Shown one piece after another: positions 8,820-19,100 of a stretch of DNA of 64,000 nucleotides. The notes under the pieces were generated by a model. The model searched no databases. It worked only from the letters and a program-made list of their open reading frames with translations, and had not been told where the DNA came from. The stretch covers positions 62,001 through 126,000 of the forward strand of contig MSXN01000007.1 in assembly GCA_002083555.1 (NCBI GenBank), given 5' to 3'. The first letter of the stretch is position 1. Every line of letters starts with the position of its first letter. Position numbers and translations under genes: made by a program. The DNA comes from Nitrospira sp. ST-bin5 (GTDB lineage Bacteria; Nitrospirota; Nitrospiria; Nitrospirales; Nitrospiraceae).

Positions 8820-11123
8820 ATGCCTATCGATTCTCGTCCACCTATCGATTGTCCGAATGGCCCCATGTTTGCCGACGTGATTGTTCCTCGGCATCTGGCG
8901 AAAACCTTCACCTATCTGATTCCGCCCTCGCTGGTGAGCCGGGTTGGAGTGGGCCAGCGGGTGGTCGTGCCATTTGGGCGGACGACGTTGGAGGGGGCCG
9001 TTATAGGGCTGACGCGCCATCTGCCCAGCGGGGTGAAGGTCTCCCAACTCAAGGCCATTGCTGCGGTATCAGCGGGCGACGGTCTGACAGGGTTTGCTCC
9101 CGGGATGTTCGAGCTCTCGCGGGAGGTCGCCGAAGAATATATCGCTCCATGGGGGCAGTGTCTTCGGCTTGTGGCGCCGTCGGCTCGCGCGGTTCCTCAA
9201 CCCAAATGGTCCTATGTGGCCACTTCAGAGGGACGTCTGGCCTTGAAGCAAGGCACTTGCCCGGACGTGCATCTTCCACTACTCCAACGAATCGCGCGCA
9301 GGACGAAGGGCCTCTCTGCTTCGACCATTCAGTTGTCTCGACGGAACTGCGACCGTCAGGCGCTTAGGTTTCTTGAAGCTCAGCAATGGATTGTCCGGAG
9401 CGAGGGGACTCCCTCCATTCGCCCGTCTCGCATCCGCCGGAGCGAGCCCGAAAGGGAACTCTCGATCCATCCATTTGTGCCACTCACTCCAGCGGTAGAG
9501 GTGCTGCAGCGGGTCCAGGGGCTCATGCAGGATTGCCCGACAAGGGTACTGATCGACGGGGCCTTGGACTATCGAGTCGGGATCATGGCAAGGGTGGCCC
9601 AATTTGTCCTGGACCAAGGGCGCTCCGTTCTCATTATTATCGGTGAAGTCGTGCGCGCCCAGTGGTTGGCTCAGGTCCTTCAAGAATCCACCCTATACCC
9701 CGTCACGCTTCAACCCCGGGAAGTGCCGGGAGTTGAGGGTGAACTGAATGAGAAGGGCGCTCCGCAGATTGTGGTAGGGACCCGTTCAGCCATATTTTAT
9801 CCTCTTCGATCGATCGGATTGATCTGGGTTGATGGGGAAGAAGACTCCGCCCTGAAAGAGCCTCAGGAGCCGCACTATCACGCGCGAGAGGTGGCCTGGA
9901 TGCGGGCGCAGCACGAGTCCGCATTGTTGGTGTATGGATCCGCCCATCCGTCTCTGGAAGTGAGGAGCGTGGGAGAGATCGAACGGGTGGCTCAACGCAA
10001 AGAGCCAGAGAGTGTTCCCCATATCGAACTGGTGGATATGAGTCGGGAGTTCGGCGGAGCGCCATTCAGCTCCATCCTCACGGCTGCCCTGCGAGCTACC
10101 GTGGCGCGACAAGATCGCGCGATCTTATTTCTCAACCGCCGGGGGTATGCCGGGGCGCTTGTCTGTCGCGATTGCGGATGGGTGCCGCGCTGTCCGTCAT
10201 GTGCCGTTGCGTTGGTGTATTACCGGGAGTCCGCACGCCTCGCCTGTCGCTATTGCGGACGTAAAGAATCGCTGCCTGAAATCTGCGGAGCCTGTGGAGC
10301 GTCACGCTTGAGTCCGATTGGGGAAGGGACGGAACGGATCGAGCAGGAAGTCCACCGGCTTTGTCCGGGGGCGCGGATTCTCCGAATTGATCGCGACACG
10401 ACTCGTGGGGTGGTGTCCGCTCGTCGATTGTGGCAGCAAGTCCATGCCCGTACCTGGGACATTTTGATCGGGACGCAGGCATTGTTTCAACGGGAGCCTA
10501 TTCTGCCGGTTGGTCTTGTGGGAATCGTCGATGCAGATTCCGGACTGCACATCCCGGATTTTCGTGCGGCTGAACGGACCCACCAGTTGTTGGTTGATGC
10601 GGTGAATCTCGCGCGGCCGGCCCCCTCCGGCGGGCGGGTCATCTTGCAAACCTCGTTGCCGATGCATCACGTCATGCAGGCGGTCGCCGCCCACGATCCG
10701 GCGAGATTTTACGCTGAGGAGATGCAGGCGCGTCGCTTGTTGGGGTACCCACCGGTCCAGCATCTCATCTATCTGACGGTGTCAGGGAAAGATCGGCGGC
10801 TGACCGAGTTGGCGGCGCAGCGATGGGTGGGTGAATTACACAAGACCCTATCCGTTCGGCACCCTGCGGCATCATCTGGATTGGCTTCGTCACAGCAGAG
10901 TCTATCGGCTGATCCACAGCGCCAGGGGATCGTCGTGCTCGGACCGGTGGCGGCGACTGGGGTTGGATCCAGTGGGATATTGGGGTGGCACATCATGGTG
11001 AAAGGTGGAGATCGCACGGCGATGCGGGACGGAGTCCGCCGATCGCTTGAGACCATGGAGCGAGCGTATCCAGGTCGTATCTTCAAGTTCAGCGTGGATG
11101 TCGATCCGGTCGATATGGGGTAG
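8820..11123 (+). CDS. priA: PriA-like primosomal protein N' with degenerate helicase motifs
   Basis: A 767-residue homologue of the replication-restart helicase PriA. The N-terminal DNA-binding domain (ADVIVPRHLAKTFTYLIP, residues 18-35) and the zinc domain with eight Cys in four CxxC pairs (449/452, 458/461, 476/479, 489/492) are intact, as are FLNRRGYAG and HIPDFRAAERT. The ATPase motifs are not. Where Walker A (GxxGSGKT) belongs, residues 243-257 read VLIDGALDYRVGIMA. The DEEH box region reads VDGEEDSALK (337-346), and motif VI (QVAGRAGR) is replaced by DAVNLARP (593-600). It therefore probably binds forks without unwinding them; ATPase-dead PriA is known in actinobacteria. The start is uncertain: ATG 8820 and ATG 8865 both lack a good ribosome-binding site. 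Confidence 0.85.
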   Translation: MPIDSRPPIDCPNGPMFADVIVPRHLAKTFTYLIPPSLVSRVGVGQRVVVPFGRTTLEGAVIGLTRHLPSGVKVSQLKAIAAVSAGDGLTGFAPGMFELSREVAEEYIAPWGQCLRLVAPSARAVPQPKWSYVATSEGRLALKQGTCPDVHLPLLQRIARRTKGLSASTIQLSRRNCDRQALRFLEAQQWIVRSEGTPSIRPSRIRRSEPERELSIHPFVPLTPAVEVLQRVQGLMQDCPTRVLIDGALDYRVGIMARVAQFVLDQGRSVLIIIGEVVRAQWLAQVLQESTLYPVTLQPREVPGVEGELNEKGAPQIVVGTRSAIFYPLRSIGLIWVDGEEDSALKEPQEPHYHAREVAWMRAQHESALLVYGSAHPSLEVRSVGEIERVAQRKEPESVPHIELVDMSREFGGAPFSSILTAALRATVARQDRAILFLNRRGYAGALVCRDCGWVPRCPSCAVALVYYRESARLACRYCGRKESLPEICGACGASRLSPIGEGTERIEQEVHRLCPGARILRIDRDTTRGVVSARRLWQQVHARTWDILIGTQALFQREPILPVGLVGIVDADSGLHIPDFRAAERTHQLLVDAVNLARPAPSGGRVILQTSLPMHHVMQAVAAHDPARFYAEEMQARRLLGYPPVQHLIYLTVSGKDRRLTELAAQRWVGELHKTLSVRHPAASSGLASSQQSLSADPQRQGIVVLGPVAATGVGSSGILGWHIMVKGGDRTAMRDGVRRSLETMERAYPGRIFKFSVDVDPVDMG

Positions 11124-11127
11124 CAGA

Positions 11128-11565
11128 CTATCGCTTTTTCTGGCGTGAGGGCCGTTTGGCGAGCTCAGGTGTGGAGAGGGTGGTTGAGGGTGCCGGTGTT
11201 TCTGGCTTTCGTTTGAACAGGCCGTATGAAAAGGACATCCAAAAGACCGATGAGAACAGACCAAGCACCACCGCGGAGAGGATCGTACCCATTTCTTCAT
11301 CGGAGGGTCCCGCTGGAACTGATTTGAGCTGTATCATCAGTTGCAGCGGCCAGGCGAAACTCTCAAGCCCGAGCAACAGCGTCGACCAGGCCCAAATCTC
11401 CGTGATGGTGCGGCACTTCCAATATAAAAACGAACCGACCAACGCGACCCACAGGGCGACCACTCCGGGCAGCAGCGTGCCCCACAGCAGCCAGAATCCT
11501 ATGGCCACGACGGCGGTGCCGAGGCTGATATTCAGCAGCATGATTCTGTGAGTAGCTGGAGGCAT
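11128..11565 (-). CDS. Small membrane protein, unknown
   Basis: A protein of about 145 residues with roughly four hydrophobic segments (about residues 10-30, 32-50, 60-80 and 95-115 from the chosen start) and a basic, Pro-rich C-terminal tail ending RPSRQKKR. No family is recognised. The start is uncertain: TTG 11604, ATG 11565 and ATG 11541 are all in frame, none with a good ribosome-binding site; the membrane part begins near 11541. It converges with priA at a 4-base gap and lies downstream of the receiver gene on the same strand. Confidence 0.55.
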   Translation of the reverse strand: MPPATHRIMLLNISLGTAVVAIGFWLLWGTLLPGVVALWVALVGSFLYWKCRTITEIWAWSTLLLGLESFAWPLQLMIQLKSVPAGPSDEEMGTILSAVVLGLFSSVFWMSFSYGLFKRKPETPAPSTTLSTPELAKRPSRQKKR

Positions 11566-11630
11566 GGAGGCGGCAGTGTGCCGGGCAGGATGCCGTGATG
11601 TCAACGTGGAGTGAGGGCTGTGGGCGTGAG

Positions 11631-12002
11631 CTAGTGGCTGAGTTCTGATTGGGCCGCATCCAGAAGCGTCTGCATATCGAACGGTTTCTGAAGGGTTCGT
11701 CGGGCGCCAAGCATTTTTGCCACATCGAGAAAATTCAAGATGCCGATCATGTCGCTGCCGCCGGTAATGGCAATCACGCGCGAGGCCGGGAACTCACGGC
11801 GCAGGGTCATAATACTTTCGAGCCCGTCTTGATCGGGCATCAGAATGTCCATGATCACGAGATCTGCGGGCTTCGTCCGATATCGTTCCAGACCCTGCTT
11901 CCCGTTGCTGGCTTCCTGTACGTCATACCCCGCCTGTTCCAGGGTCTCTCGGATCAGTTGGCGGATTTGATCTTCGTCGTCAACGACTAGGACTGATGGC
12001 AT
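11631..12002 (-). CDS. Single-domain response regulator (CheY-like)
   Basis: A 123-residue stand-alone receiver domain. It has the acidic pair in VLVVDDEDQIR, the phosphoacceptor Asp in DLVIMDILMPDQDG, the Thr in VIAITGGS and the Lys in LQKPFD. There is no output domain, so it must pass the phosphoryl group on or act by protein contact. Its ATG overlaps the 3' end of the hybrid kinase gene by 23 bases, so it is translationally coupled and almost certainly receives phosphoryl groups from that kinase. Confidence 0.88.
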   Translation of the reverse strand: MPSVLVVDDEDQIRQLIRETLEQAGYDVQEASNGKQGLERYRTKPADLVIMDILMPDQDGLESIMTLRREFPASRVIAITGGSDMIGILNFLDVAKMLGARRTLQKPFDMQTLLDAAQSELSH

Positions 12003-15000
12003 CGTGTTCCTCAACAAGTTCGCGGGCGAGTTCTCGGTATCGCTGATGGGGGGACGGAGTCTCCGAGGCGGCTTGGTCCAGCACCTGTCTGATGGTGTGA
12101 GCCACATCCTGCAGCATCAGCGGTTTTAAGACGCATTTGGTTAAGCCTTGGACTTGCTTGGCTTCTGCGGACAGCGTGTGCTCCGATCCCGAACAGAGAA
12201 TAATGGGAAGATCGGGACGTAATAGCCGACAGTCTTTCGCGAGGGCAATGCCGCTCATGTTCGGCATTGTCACGTCAGTGATCAGCAGGTCGAACCGCTG
12301 AGGGGCCATGCGGAACGCCTGCAAGGCTTCCGACGCGCTCATGCGCACCACGGCATAGTACCCGAGCGACTCTAGCATCTCCCCTCCAAAACGGGCAAGG
12401 GATTCCTCATCGTCGACAAAGAGGACGCATTCATGCCCTTGCGGGAGCGGCTCTTCGGCGTTGGGAGAAACGGCCGTGGCGTTCTGGGTGGGGATAATCG
12501 GCAGGTAGACCTCGACGGTCGTGCCGGTTCCCGGGGCGCTGTCCACAAAAATAGTTCCGCCATGGGCGGTGATGATGCCATGCACGACGGCGAGACCCAT
12601 GCCGCGCCCTGTGCCAAGATCCTTCGTTGTAAAGAAGGGATCGAAGATGCGCTCTTGAACGTCAGGCGGCATCCCTTCCCCCGTGTCTTGGACCATCAGT
12701 CGCGCGTAGGCGCCAGGCTCCAAGCGCGCCTGGGGGCCGACTCGCAGTTGTGTAACCTGGACTTCCTCCAGCGCGACGGTGAGTGTTCCGCCCGTTTTCT
12801 GCATGGCGTGCAAGGCGTTCTCCACGAGATTGAGCAGCATCTGATGCATCTGGGAGGAATCGGCCGATACCGGCGGCGTCGGAACGTGGATGCGCTCGTT
12901 GAGCTGAACCCAGGAGGGGACCAGCGGCCGGAGCAGCTTCAGGGATTCCTTGATGAGGATGTGTAACGAGAGCGGGCGTTTGAGATGGCGCCCTTGCTGG
13001 CTGAATGTAAGGAGTTGATGGACCAGATCGCGAGACTTCCGTCCGGCGGCAATAATCTGATCGAGATGTCGCCGGACCTTGTGATCCTTTGCGATGGCTT
13101 TGAGGGCCAGTTCACTGAATCCAAGAACGGCGGTCAGGCTGTTATTGAATTCATGTGCGATCCCTCCGGCCAGGGTTCCGATTGCTTGCATCTTTTGGAG
13201 GTGTTGCGTTTGAGTGAGGAGATGTTCTCGCTCTTGTTCCGCCAGCTTGCGGGCCGAGATTTCTTCGTGGGTGACGACTAATCCGTCCCAGGGGCCGTGA
13301 AGTGGCATGACGGTCATGGCAAACCACCGCGCCTCAGTGGGTGTCTGGCAGGGATACTCGAGAGAAAACCGGTCACGGGTCCCTGTCCTGACGGCTTCGA
13401 TCCCTTCAAGCGCACTCTGCGCAGTGGCATCCCCTCCTTGCGCCGCGTTCTTGAGGCTGACAAGGTAGTTGTGTCCCGGTGAGATTGGTGCAGCCTCGCC
13501 GGTCCCTGTCAGTCCGAATTGCCGCCACGCGGTGTTGACGGCCGTGATCTGGCCGGTCTGGTCGAGTACGGCGACTTCAGCCGTCAGTGAATCGAGCACG
13601 GCTTGATTCAAGGCGTCCTTCTCACGGAGCAGTTCGTCCAGGGCTTTGCGAGCGGAGATATCCACGATGGTGGCGAGAACATGCGTTCCGGTTGACGTGC
13701 GAAGCGGGGCGAGCCCGATTTCAACAGAGATCTCCTTCCCATCCTTCCTTCGCGCGAGAAACTCGCGGCCGGCGCCCATCGGTCGAGAGACTGGCGAAGA
13801 GAAGAAGCATCGGCGCTGATCGGCGTGGCTGGACTTGAATTCATCCGGCACCAGGATGTCGACCGAGTGGCCGATGAGTTCGCCGTGACCGTAGCCGAAT
13901 ATGTTTTCGAGGGTTGCGTTCGCCAGCGTGATCGTTCCGTCCTCTGACGTCAGGAGGATGCCGTTGGGGGCAGATTCCACGACCAGTCTGAATTGTTCAT
14001 CTCGATCGTGCGCAATCTGCTCCATCATCACATGCGGCGTAAGATCTTGCAGGGTGCCGGTCACGCGGGTGGCTTGATTCGTCGTGTCTCTGACAATCGC
14101 CTCCCCGAGGCAGTGCACGTGGCGAACGGTGCCATTCGGTTGAACAATGCGGCAGCTCACATCCAGCGGTGCGCCGCTCTCTAGATACTGAGTCAGGGCG
14201 GTATGAAGACGATCGCGATCGTCCGGATGGAATGAGGACAGGAACCGGTCATGGCTGGGAGCAATCGTGTCCTGTGGATGGCCCAAAATACGGTACAGCT
14301 CTTTCGACCACTGCGCGGTATTGTCCCCAGGATTCCATTCCCAGCTTCCAAGGTGAGCCGCGGTCTCAGCTGACGTCAATTGCTGCTCAAGTCGCTGGGT
14401 GGTCGAACGGGCCTGTTGTTCTGCGGTCAGATCCGAACAGGAGAGCAACGTCGCAGCCCTCCCCTTCCAGAGCACGGGCGAGGCGGAGATCATGACCGTG
14501 ACGACTTTGTGCAGCGTGTGCGAATCCAGACAGACGAATCGTTCTTCGTAACAGGTGCGCGGATCCCCTGAGCCGCGCAGGTGCTGCATGCGTTGCCGCG
14601 CGGCCTCCTGCCGGTCAGGAGGCAGGATCGCCGCCAAAGGATTGCCAATGAGTTGTTCCGGAGACGTGGCGCCAAGGAGTCGAATTCCGGCGGCATTGAC
14701 GTAGGCAATGCGGTTATCTTCGCCGATCACCAGAATGGTTTCGGCCATGAGCTCTGCCAAGAGGTGCGAAGGGTCGTGCGTGTGTTTGAGGGCTTCTTCG
14801 GCCTGCTGCCGTTGGGTGATATCATTCATCACCCAGATAAACTGGATCACGGTTCCCGCCCGATTCTTGACGGGGGAGAGTGTGACTTCGTTCCAGAAGG
14901 GAGTGCCGTTTTTCCGATAATGACGGACGGTGACGCGACAGGCCCGGCTGTCCTGAAGAGCCAGCCCGATTTTCTCAACTGCCGTACGGTCGGTGTGGGC

Positions 15001-15249
15001 CCCGTTCAGAAAGTGCGTGGATTGTCCCAAGACCTCGCTCTCCGCGTAGCCGGTCAGGAGCCGGAATGCCGGATTCGCCTGGATGATCGGATGGCGGGGA
15101 ACGGAGGCATCGGTGACCAGCACGCCGGAGTTTGTGGCGGCAATTACCCTGGATTGAAGAAAGGTGTGCCGTCGTTCACGAACGAAGGCCCAGAGAGCGG
15201 CACCGGTGAGCAGAGCGCTGCCAAACAAGAGATTCCCGGTTACGTCCAT
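11980..15249 (-). CDS. PAS-rich hybrid sensor histidine kinase with C-terminal receiver
   Basis: A 1089-residue kinase. A short N-terminal membrane segment (about residues 5-23) is followed by about five PAS domains (roughly 33-155, 160-275, 290-420, 425-545, 550-665). The HisKA domain has the phosphorylated His in GGIAHEFNNSLTAVLGF, the HATPase has the N box LVENALHAM and G boxes DTGEGMPP and GTGRGMGLAV, and the C-terminal receiver has FVDDEE and LLITDVTMPNMSG. PAS1 is LOV-like (YRKNGTPFWNEVTLSPV) but has Thr78 where the photoactive Cys would be. ATG at 15249 has GGAG 8 bases upstream; the upstream frame is open but lacks family features. It is coupled to the receiver gene that follows. Confidence 0.88.
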   Translation of the reverse strand: MDVTGNLLFGSALLTGAALWAFVRERRHTFLQSRVIAATNSGVLVTDASVPRHPIIQANPAFRLLTGYAESEVLGQSTHFLNGAHTDRTAVEKIGLALQDSRACRVTVRHYRKNGTPFWNEVTLSPVKNRAGTVIQFIWVMNDITQRQQAEEALKHTHDPSHLLAELMAETILVIGEDNRIAYVNAAGIRLLGATSPEQLIGNPLAAILPPDRQEAARQRMQHLRGSGDPRTCYEERFVCLDSHTLHKVVTVMISASPVLWKGRAATLLSCSDLTAEQQARSTTQRLEQQLTSAETAAHLGSWEWNPGDNTAQWSKELYRILGHPQDTIAPSHDRFLSSFHPDDRDRLHTALTQYLESGAPLDVSCRIVQPNGTVRHVHCLGEAIVRDTTNQATRVTGTLQDLTPHVMMEQIAHDRDEQFRLVVESAPNGILLTSEDGTITLANATLENIFGYGHGELIGHSVDILVPDEFKSSHADQRRCFFSSPVSRPMGAGREFLARRKDGKEISVEIGLAPLRTSTGTHVLATIVDISARKALDELLREKDALNQAVLDSLTAEVAVLDQTGQITAVNTAWRQFGLTGTGEAAPISPGHNYLVSLKNAAQGGDATAQSALEGIEAVRTGTRDRFSLEYPCQTPTEARWFAMTVMPLHGPWDGLVVTHEEISARKLAEQEREHLLTQTQHLQKMQAIGTLAGGIAHEFNNSLTAVLGFSELALKAIAKDHKVRRHLDQIIAAGRKSRDLVHQLLTFSQQGRHLKRPLSLHILIKESLKLLRPLVPSWVQLNERIHVPTPPVSADSSQMHQMLLNLVENALHAMQKTGGTLTVALEEVQVTQLRVGPQARLEPGAYARLMVQDTGEGMPPDVQERIFDPFFTTKDLGTGRGMGLAVVHGIITAHGGTIFVDSAPGTGTTVEVYLPIIPTQNATAVSPNAEEPLPQGHECVLFVDDEESLARFGGEMLESLGYYAVVRMSASEALQAFRMAPQRFDLLITDVTMPNMSGIALAKDCRLLRPDLPIILCSGSEHTLSAEAKQVQGLTKCVLKPLMLQDVAHTIRQVLDQAASETPSPHQRYRELARELVEEHDAISPSR

Positions 15250-15498
15250 GCCGGGCTCCAATGTGTTGCCAGCTTCAGCCTGCGGGATTTCTCGATTATG
15301 CGATCGCGGTTTCGTCGCCCCCCGTCGCTTCGATCTGTCGGTTCCGCACGAAGGAGGAGAGCCAATTGATGCAGAGAAGGGCCAAACAGCATCACGGGAG
15401 AACAGCAACGAGGGATAGGTGCACAACACGCCATAGGTTACGGATAAGTATAAAGAAACTCATGCGAATAGCCTAGAGGTAGACGCGTGGGCGTGAAA

Positions 15499-15540
15499 TA
15501 AAAATAGGACCTACTGAAGTAGAGCCGTCCGACTCCGGCT
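15499..15540 (-). terminator. Possible rho-independent terminator after the NarL-type regulator
   Basis: On the minus strand two small stems (AGCCG/CGGCT and CTACT/AGTAG) begin at the stop codon of the regulator gene and are followed by TATTTTTATTT. The T-rich tract supports termination between the two sensory modules. Confidence 0.5.
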
Positions 15541-16195
15541 ATTGTTTCCTCTTCGCGAAAAACGCAGCGGCTTGGGCCCGCCGTGTCACACGCAGCTTCT
15601 GAAAGACATTGGCTAAGTAATTTTTGACCGTCTTATCGCTAAGGTTCAGGGCGGTGGCGATTTCCTTGTTGGTTTGACCTTCTGCCACAAGGGCCAGGAC
15701 CCGCTCTTCTTGTGGAGACAACGGTTCGGTTCCCGGTGGGGCGGAGCCCTTGCTGAGGCCTCGCAGCCATGTGAGGGCTCGTTCTGTGACACTGGGATCG
15801 AGGATGGAATGCCCCTCTGCCACAGCATGCACCGCGCGGAGCAGTGCGGCCGAATCAATCTCTTTCAGCACATAGCCGTGGGCGCCCGCCAATACCGCCG
15901 CGAGGACTGAATCATCGTCGGCGTACGAGGTGAGGAAAATGACACGTATGTCGGGGTGGGTCGCCAGAATCTCCCGGCAGGCATCCACGCCGGATCCGTC
16001 CGGGAGCCGCACGTCCATGAGAATGACGTGCGGCTTCAATCGTGCTGCGTCGCGAACCGCCTCGCCGACCGTCGAGGATTCCCCGACGACCGTGACGTGC
16101 TCGTGCTGGGTGAGGACGGTGCGAAGCCCGACCCGGACGACCTCGTGATCGTCGACGAGCAGCAGTCGAACCGTGTTCGCTTTCACTTTCGGCAT
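15539..16195 (-). CDS. NarL/FixJ-family response regulator
   Basis: A 218-residue DNA-binding regulator. Residues 1-125 form the receiver (LLLVDDHEVVR, phosphoacceptor in VILMDVRLPDGSG, TSYADDD, LKEID), and residues about 150-215 the LuxR-type helix-turn-helix (LSPQEERVLALVAEGQTNKEIATAL, quoted here only as a position guide: 152-176; key residues Glu155, Val159, Gly163, Thr165, Ile168). Its 5' end overlaps the 3' end of the giant kinase gene by 13 bases, so the two form a cognate pair. Confidence 0.93.
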   Translation of the reverse strand: MPKVKANTVRLLLVDDHEVVRVGLRTVLTQHEHVTVVGESSTVGEAVRDAARLKPHVILMDVRLPDGSGVDACREILATHPDIRVIFLTSYADDDSVLAAVLAGAHGYVLKEIDSAALLRAVHAVAEGHSILDPSVTERALTWLRGLSKGSAPPGTEPLSPQEERVLALVAEGQTNKEIATALNLSDKTVKNYLANVFQKLRVTRRAQAAAFFAKRKQ

Positions 16196-19100
16196 GGCGA
16201 GTCTCCTTCGGTAGATCGCTTCGGTAAATCAATGGTGATGCGGGTGCCGTGTTGTGGGACGGACCTAATCGCGAACCGTCCGCCGACTTTCCTGGCCCTG
16301 GCCTCCATGTTCGTCAGGCCGTGTCCGGCTCCGTGCATACTGGCGGGATTGAAGCCCCTCCCGTTGTCGGCGATCGTCAGGCGGATGGAACGGGAGAGCG
16401 ATTTCAAGGACACTGTTGTTTGTGTGGCCTCCGCGTGGCGGAGGCTGTTGCTGAGAGCTTCACGTACCACGTTTAGTAGGTGAAGAGCCTGTTCAGTGGA
16501 GAACGTGTCGGCCAGACACTCATCGATCGTGAGCGTGCAGGGAATCGGATGGTTTGCGGTGAGCGTCTGGACCATGGTTCGTAATGCCATCGGGAAGGTG
16601 CTCCCCTGGAGGATCTGGGATTCCAACCCGGCGATGAAGTTCCGCACCTCGCTCATGACGTGGTTCAAGTGTCCGATCGCGCGGTCCATCGAGGCGGCGG
16701 CTTTCTTATAATGCCGTTGGGTCATGAGGGGCTTGCAGGCTTCAAGCCCGAGTCCCACGGCATAAAGGGACTGAAGAATGCCGTCGTGAAGATCCTGACT
16801 GATGCGTTCCCGTTCATCGAGTGCGGTACGAAGGTCGCGTTCCCGTTGCCGAAGCGTTTCTTCGATCCGCTTTCGTTCGGTGATATCGGTGGAGGCGCCG
16901 AGCACCATGGCCGCTTTCCCGGATTCATCCAGGATTGGGCGCTTGACGGTTTGGAGCCAGCGTGTGTGTCCTGCCGAGTCCGTCATCATTTCTTCGGCAA
17001 TAAACTGTTCGCGGAGAGAGTCCATTACTTCAAGATCTGTTTTTCTGAAGAACGCGAGTTCCCGTGTATTGGAATTGAAGTCCGCATCGGTTTTCCCGAC
17101 GAGCCGTTCAACCGTGGTGCCGTAGGCCTCGGCGACGGCCTTGTTTACGAGCGTAAAACGTCCCTCGCGGTCTTTGGCGAAGATAAAATTCGGATTGGTG
17201 TCGATGATTTGCCTGATGAACGCATGAGAACGCCGCAGGTCTTCTTCAGACTGTTTGATCTGCGAGACGTCGTGGGCCACCCCGATGATGCCGATCATAT
17301 TTCCTGCGGCATCGCGGTAGGGGGCCTTGGTGGTGAGGTAGGTGATGCGCTTCCCATTGGCGATCGTGCTCTCCTCCAGAGTCTGCGCGGAACCGGTCGA
17401 CAGGATCAGCCGATCGGCTTCTTTGCAACAGGCTGCGAGATCGGCCGGCCAAATGGCGTCGTCATCTTTTCCGACCACCTCTTGAGGAGACAGCCCGACC
17501 GCCCGGGCTCCGGCGGGGTTCATATGCAGATAGTGTCCCTCGAGATCCTTCACGAAAATGATATCCATCGTCGTATTCATGATGGCCGAGAGCAGCGCGT
17601 GCTGCTCGCGCAGGGCTTCTTCGGCTTGCTTCCGCTCAGTAATGTCGCGGGCGACTCCAATGACTCCGATGATCTGTCCCTCAGAGTTACGATAGGGAGC
17701 TTTGGTCGTCAGATAGATCGTCGTGATGCCGTCGCACACCGAGGTTTCTTCCACTGTGACCGGTTCGCCGGTTTCGAGCACGCGGCGGTCGGCGAGCTGG
17801 CAGGAGGCGGCGAGGTCGGATGGCCATATGGCATAGTCGTTCCATCCGATCACCTCCTCGACGGGCATCCCAAGGGCGCGAGCGCCGGCCCGGTTGATAT
17901 GAATGTATCGACCCTCCAGATCCTTGACAAAAATAATATCGGTCGCGGCATCCATGACGGCCATTAAGAGGGCATGTTCCTGGTGTAGTGCGTTCTCTGC
18001 ACGGACCCGGTCGGTAATATCCTCGTTGAGTACGATCGCCCCGAGCATTTCTCCCGTATCGTTCTTGACCGGGACGGCGGAATTCCGAATGGTTCGGCGC
18101 TCTCCCGTGCGGGTTTCGATGGCGAGGGTTTCGTTCTGCACGTCTTGCCCGCGCGCGAGTACCGTGCCGACCGCCCAGCGGTGAGGAGCGTCTGGTTGTG
18201 CAATCGTTTCCCACCAGAGTCCGTCGTCTCCTGGCCGAGGGAGACCAACACGGGCAGCCTCCGCCCAGATGCGATGGCCGACAGGGTTTCCGTATAGGAC
18301 GTGTCCCTTTTCATCGGTAAACCAGACGCCGATGGGTAAGGTGTCTAGCACCGTCCGCAACTGCCCTTCGCTTCTCGTCAGCGCATCCTCCGTCCGTTTA
18401 CGGTCGGTGATGTCCTGGATCATCGCGATCGACGAGGAATACTGTCCCTGGGCGTTACGGATGACGGAGACCGTTGTCTGTGCCCAGAGGTAGAGGCCGT
18501 CTTTTTTCCGATAGCGTTTCACCAGAGTCTCGTGAGAAGCCTCTCCTGCGTGGAGTCTTGCAATAAGCGCTCTGCTAGCGGGGAGATCGTCCGGATGGGT
18601 GAGTCCCTGCATACCCAACGAGTGCAGCTCTTCCGCCGAGTGCCCGGTCATAGCGCAGATAGCTGGGTTGGCCTGGTCGATCCCGTTGCCTGTGAGATGG
18701 CTACCGACGACGATGCCGATAGCGGCATTTTCAAAGACGGCTCTAAATCGTTCTTCGCTGGCGCGCAAGGTCTCCTCTGCCCGTTTGCGCTCGGTAATAT
18801 CGGAGAAGAACCCTTGAATGGCAGGTGTGCCGTTCCAGGTGATCCGCACGGCTTCAACTTGCACGTGGATGGGGGTGCCGTCCATCTTGAGATACAGGCG
18901 CTCCGCCCGATGCACGGTGGCTTCGCCGGCCAAGACGCGGCGGAGGTTCTGTGTGACGTCCTCATGGTAGTCGGGATGAATGAATTCGAAGGGGGAGCGC
19001 GCAAGAATATCGTTCGGCTCCGTGGCGCCGAGAAGGGTCATGGCCATGGAGTTGACGTAGACGGTTCGTCCTTCACTGAATACAAAGACGCCGGAGGGGG

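Noticed and set aside
16660..17967. 435-residue plus-strand reading frame over the giant kinase
   Set aside because: Antisense shadow of PAS repeats; no ribosome-binding site or domain pattern, while the opposite strand has clear PAC motifs.
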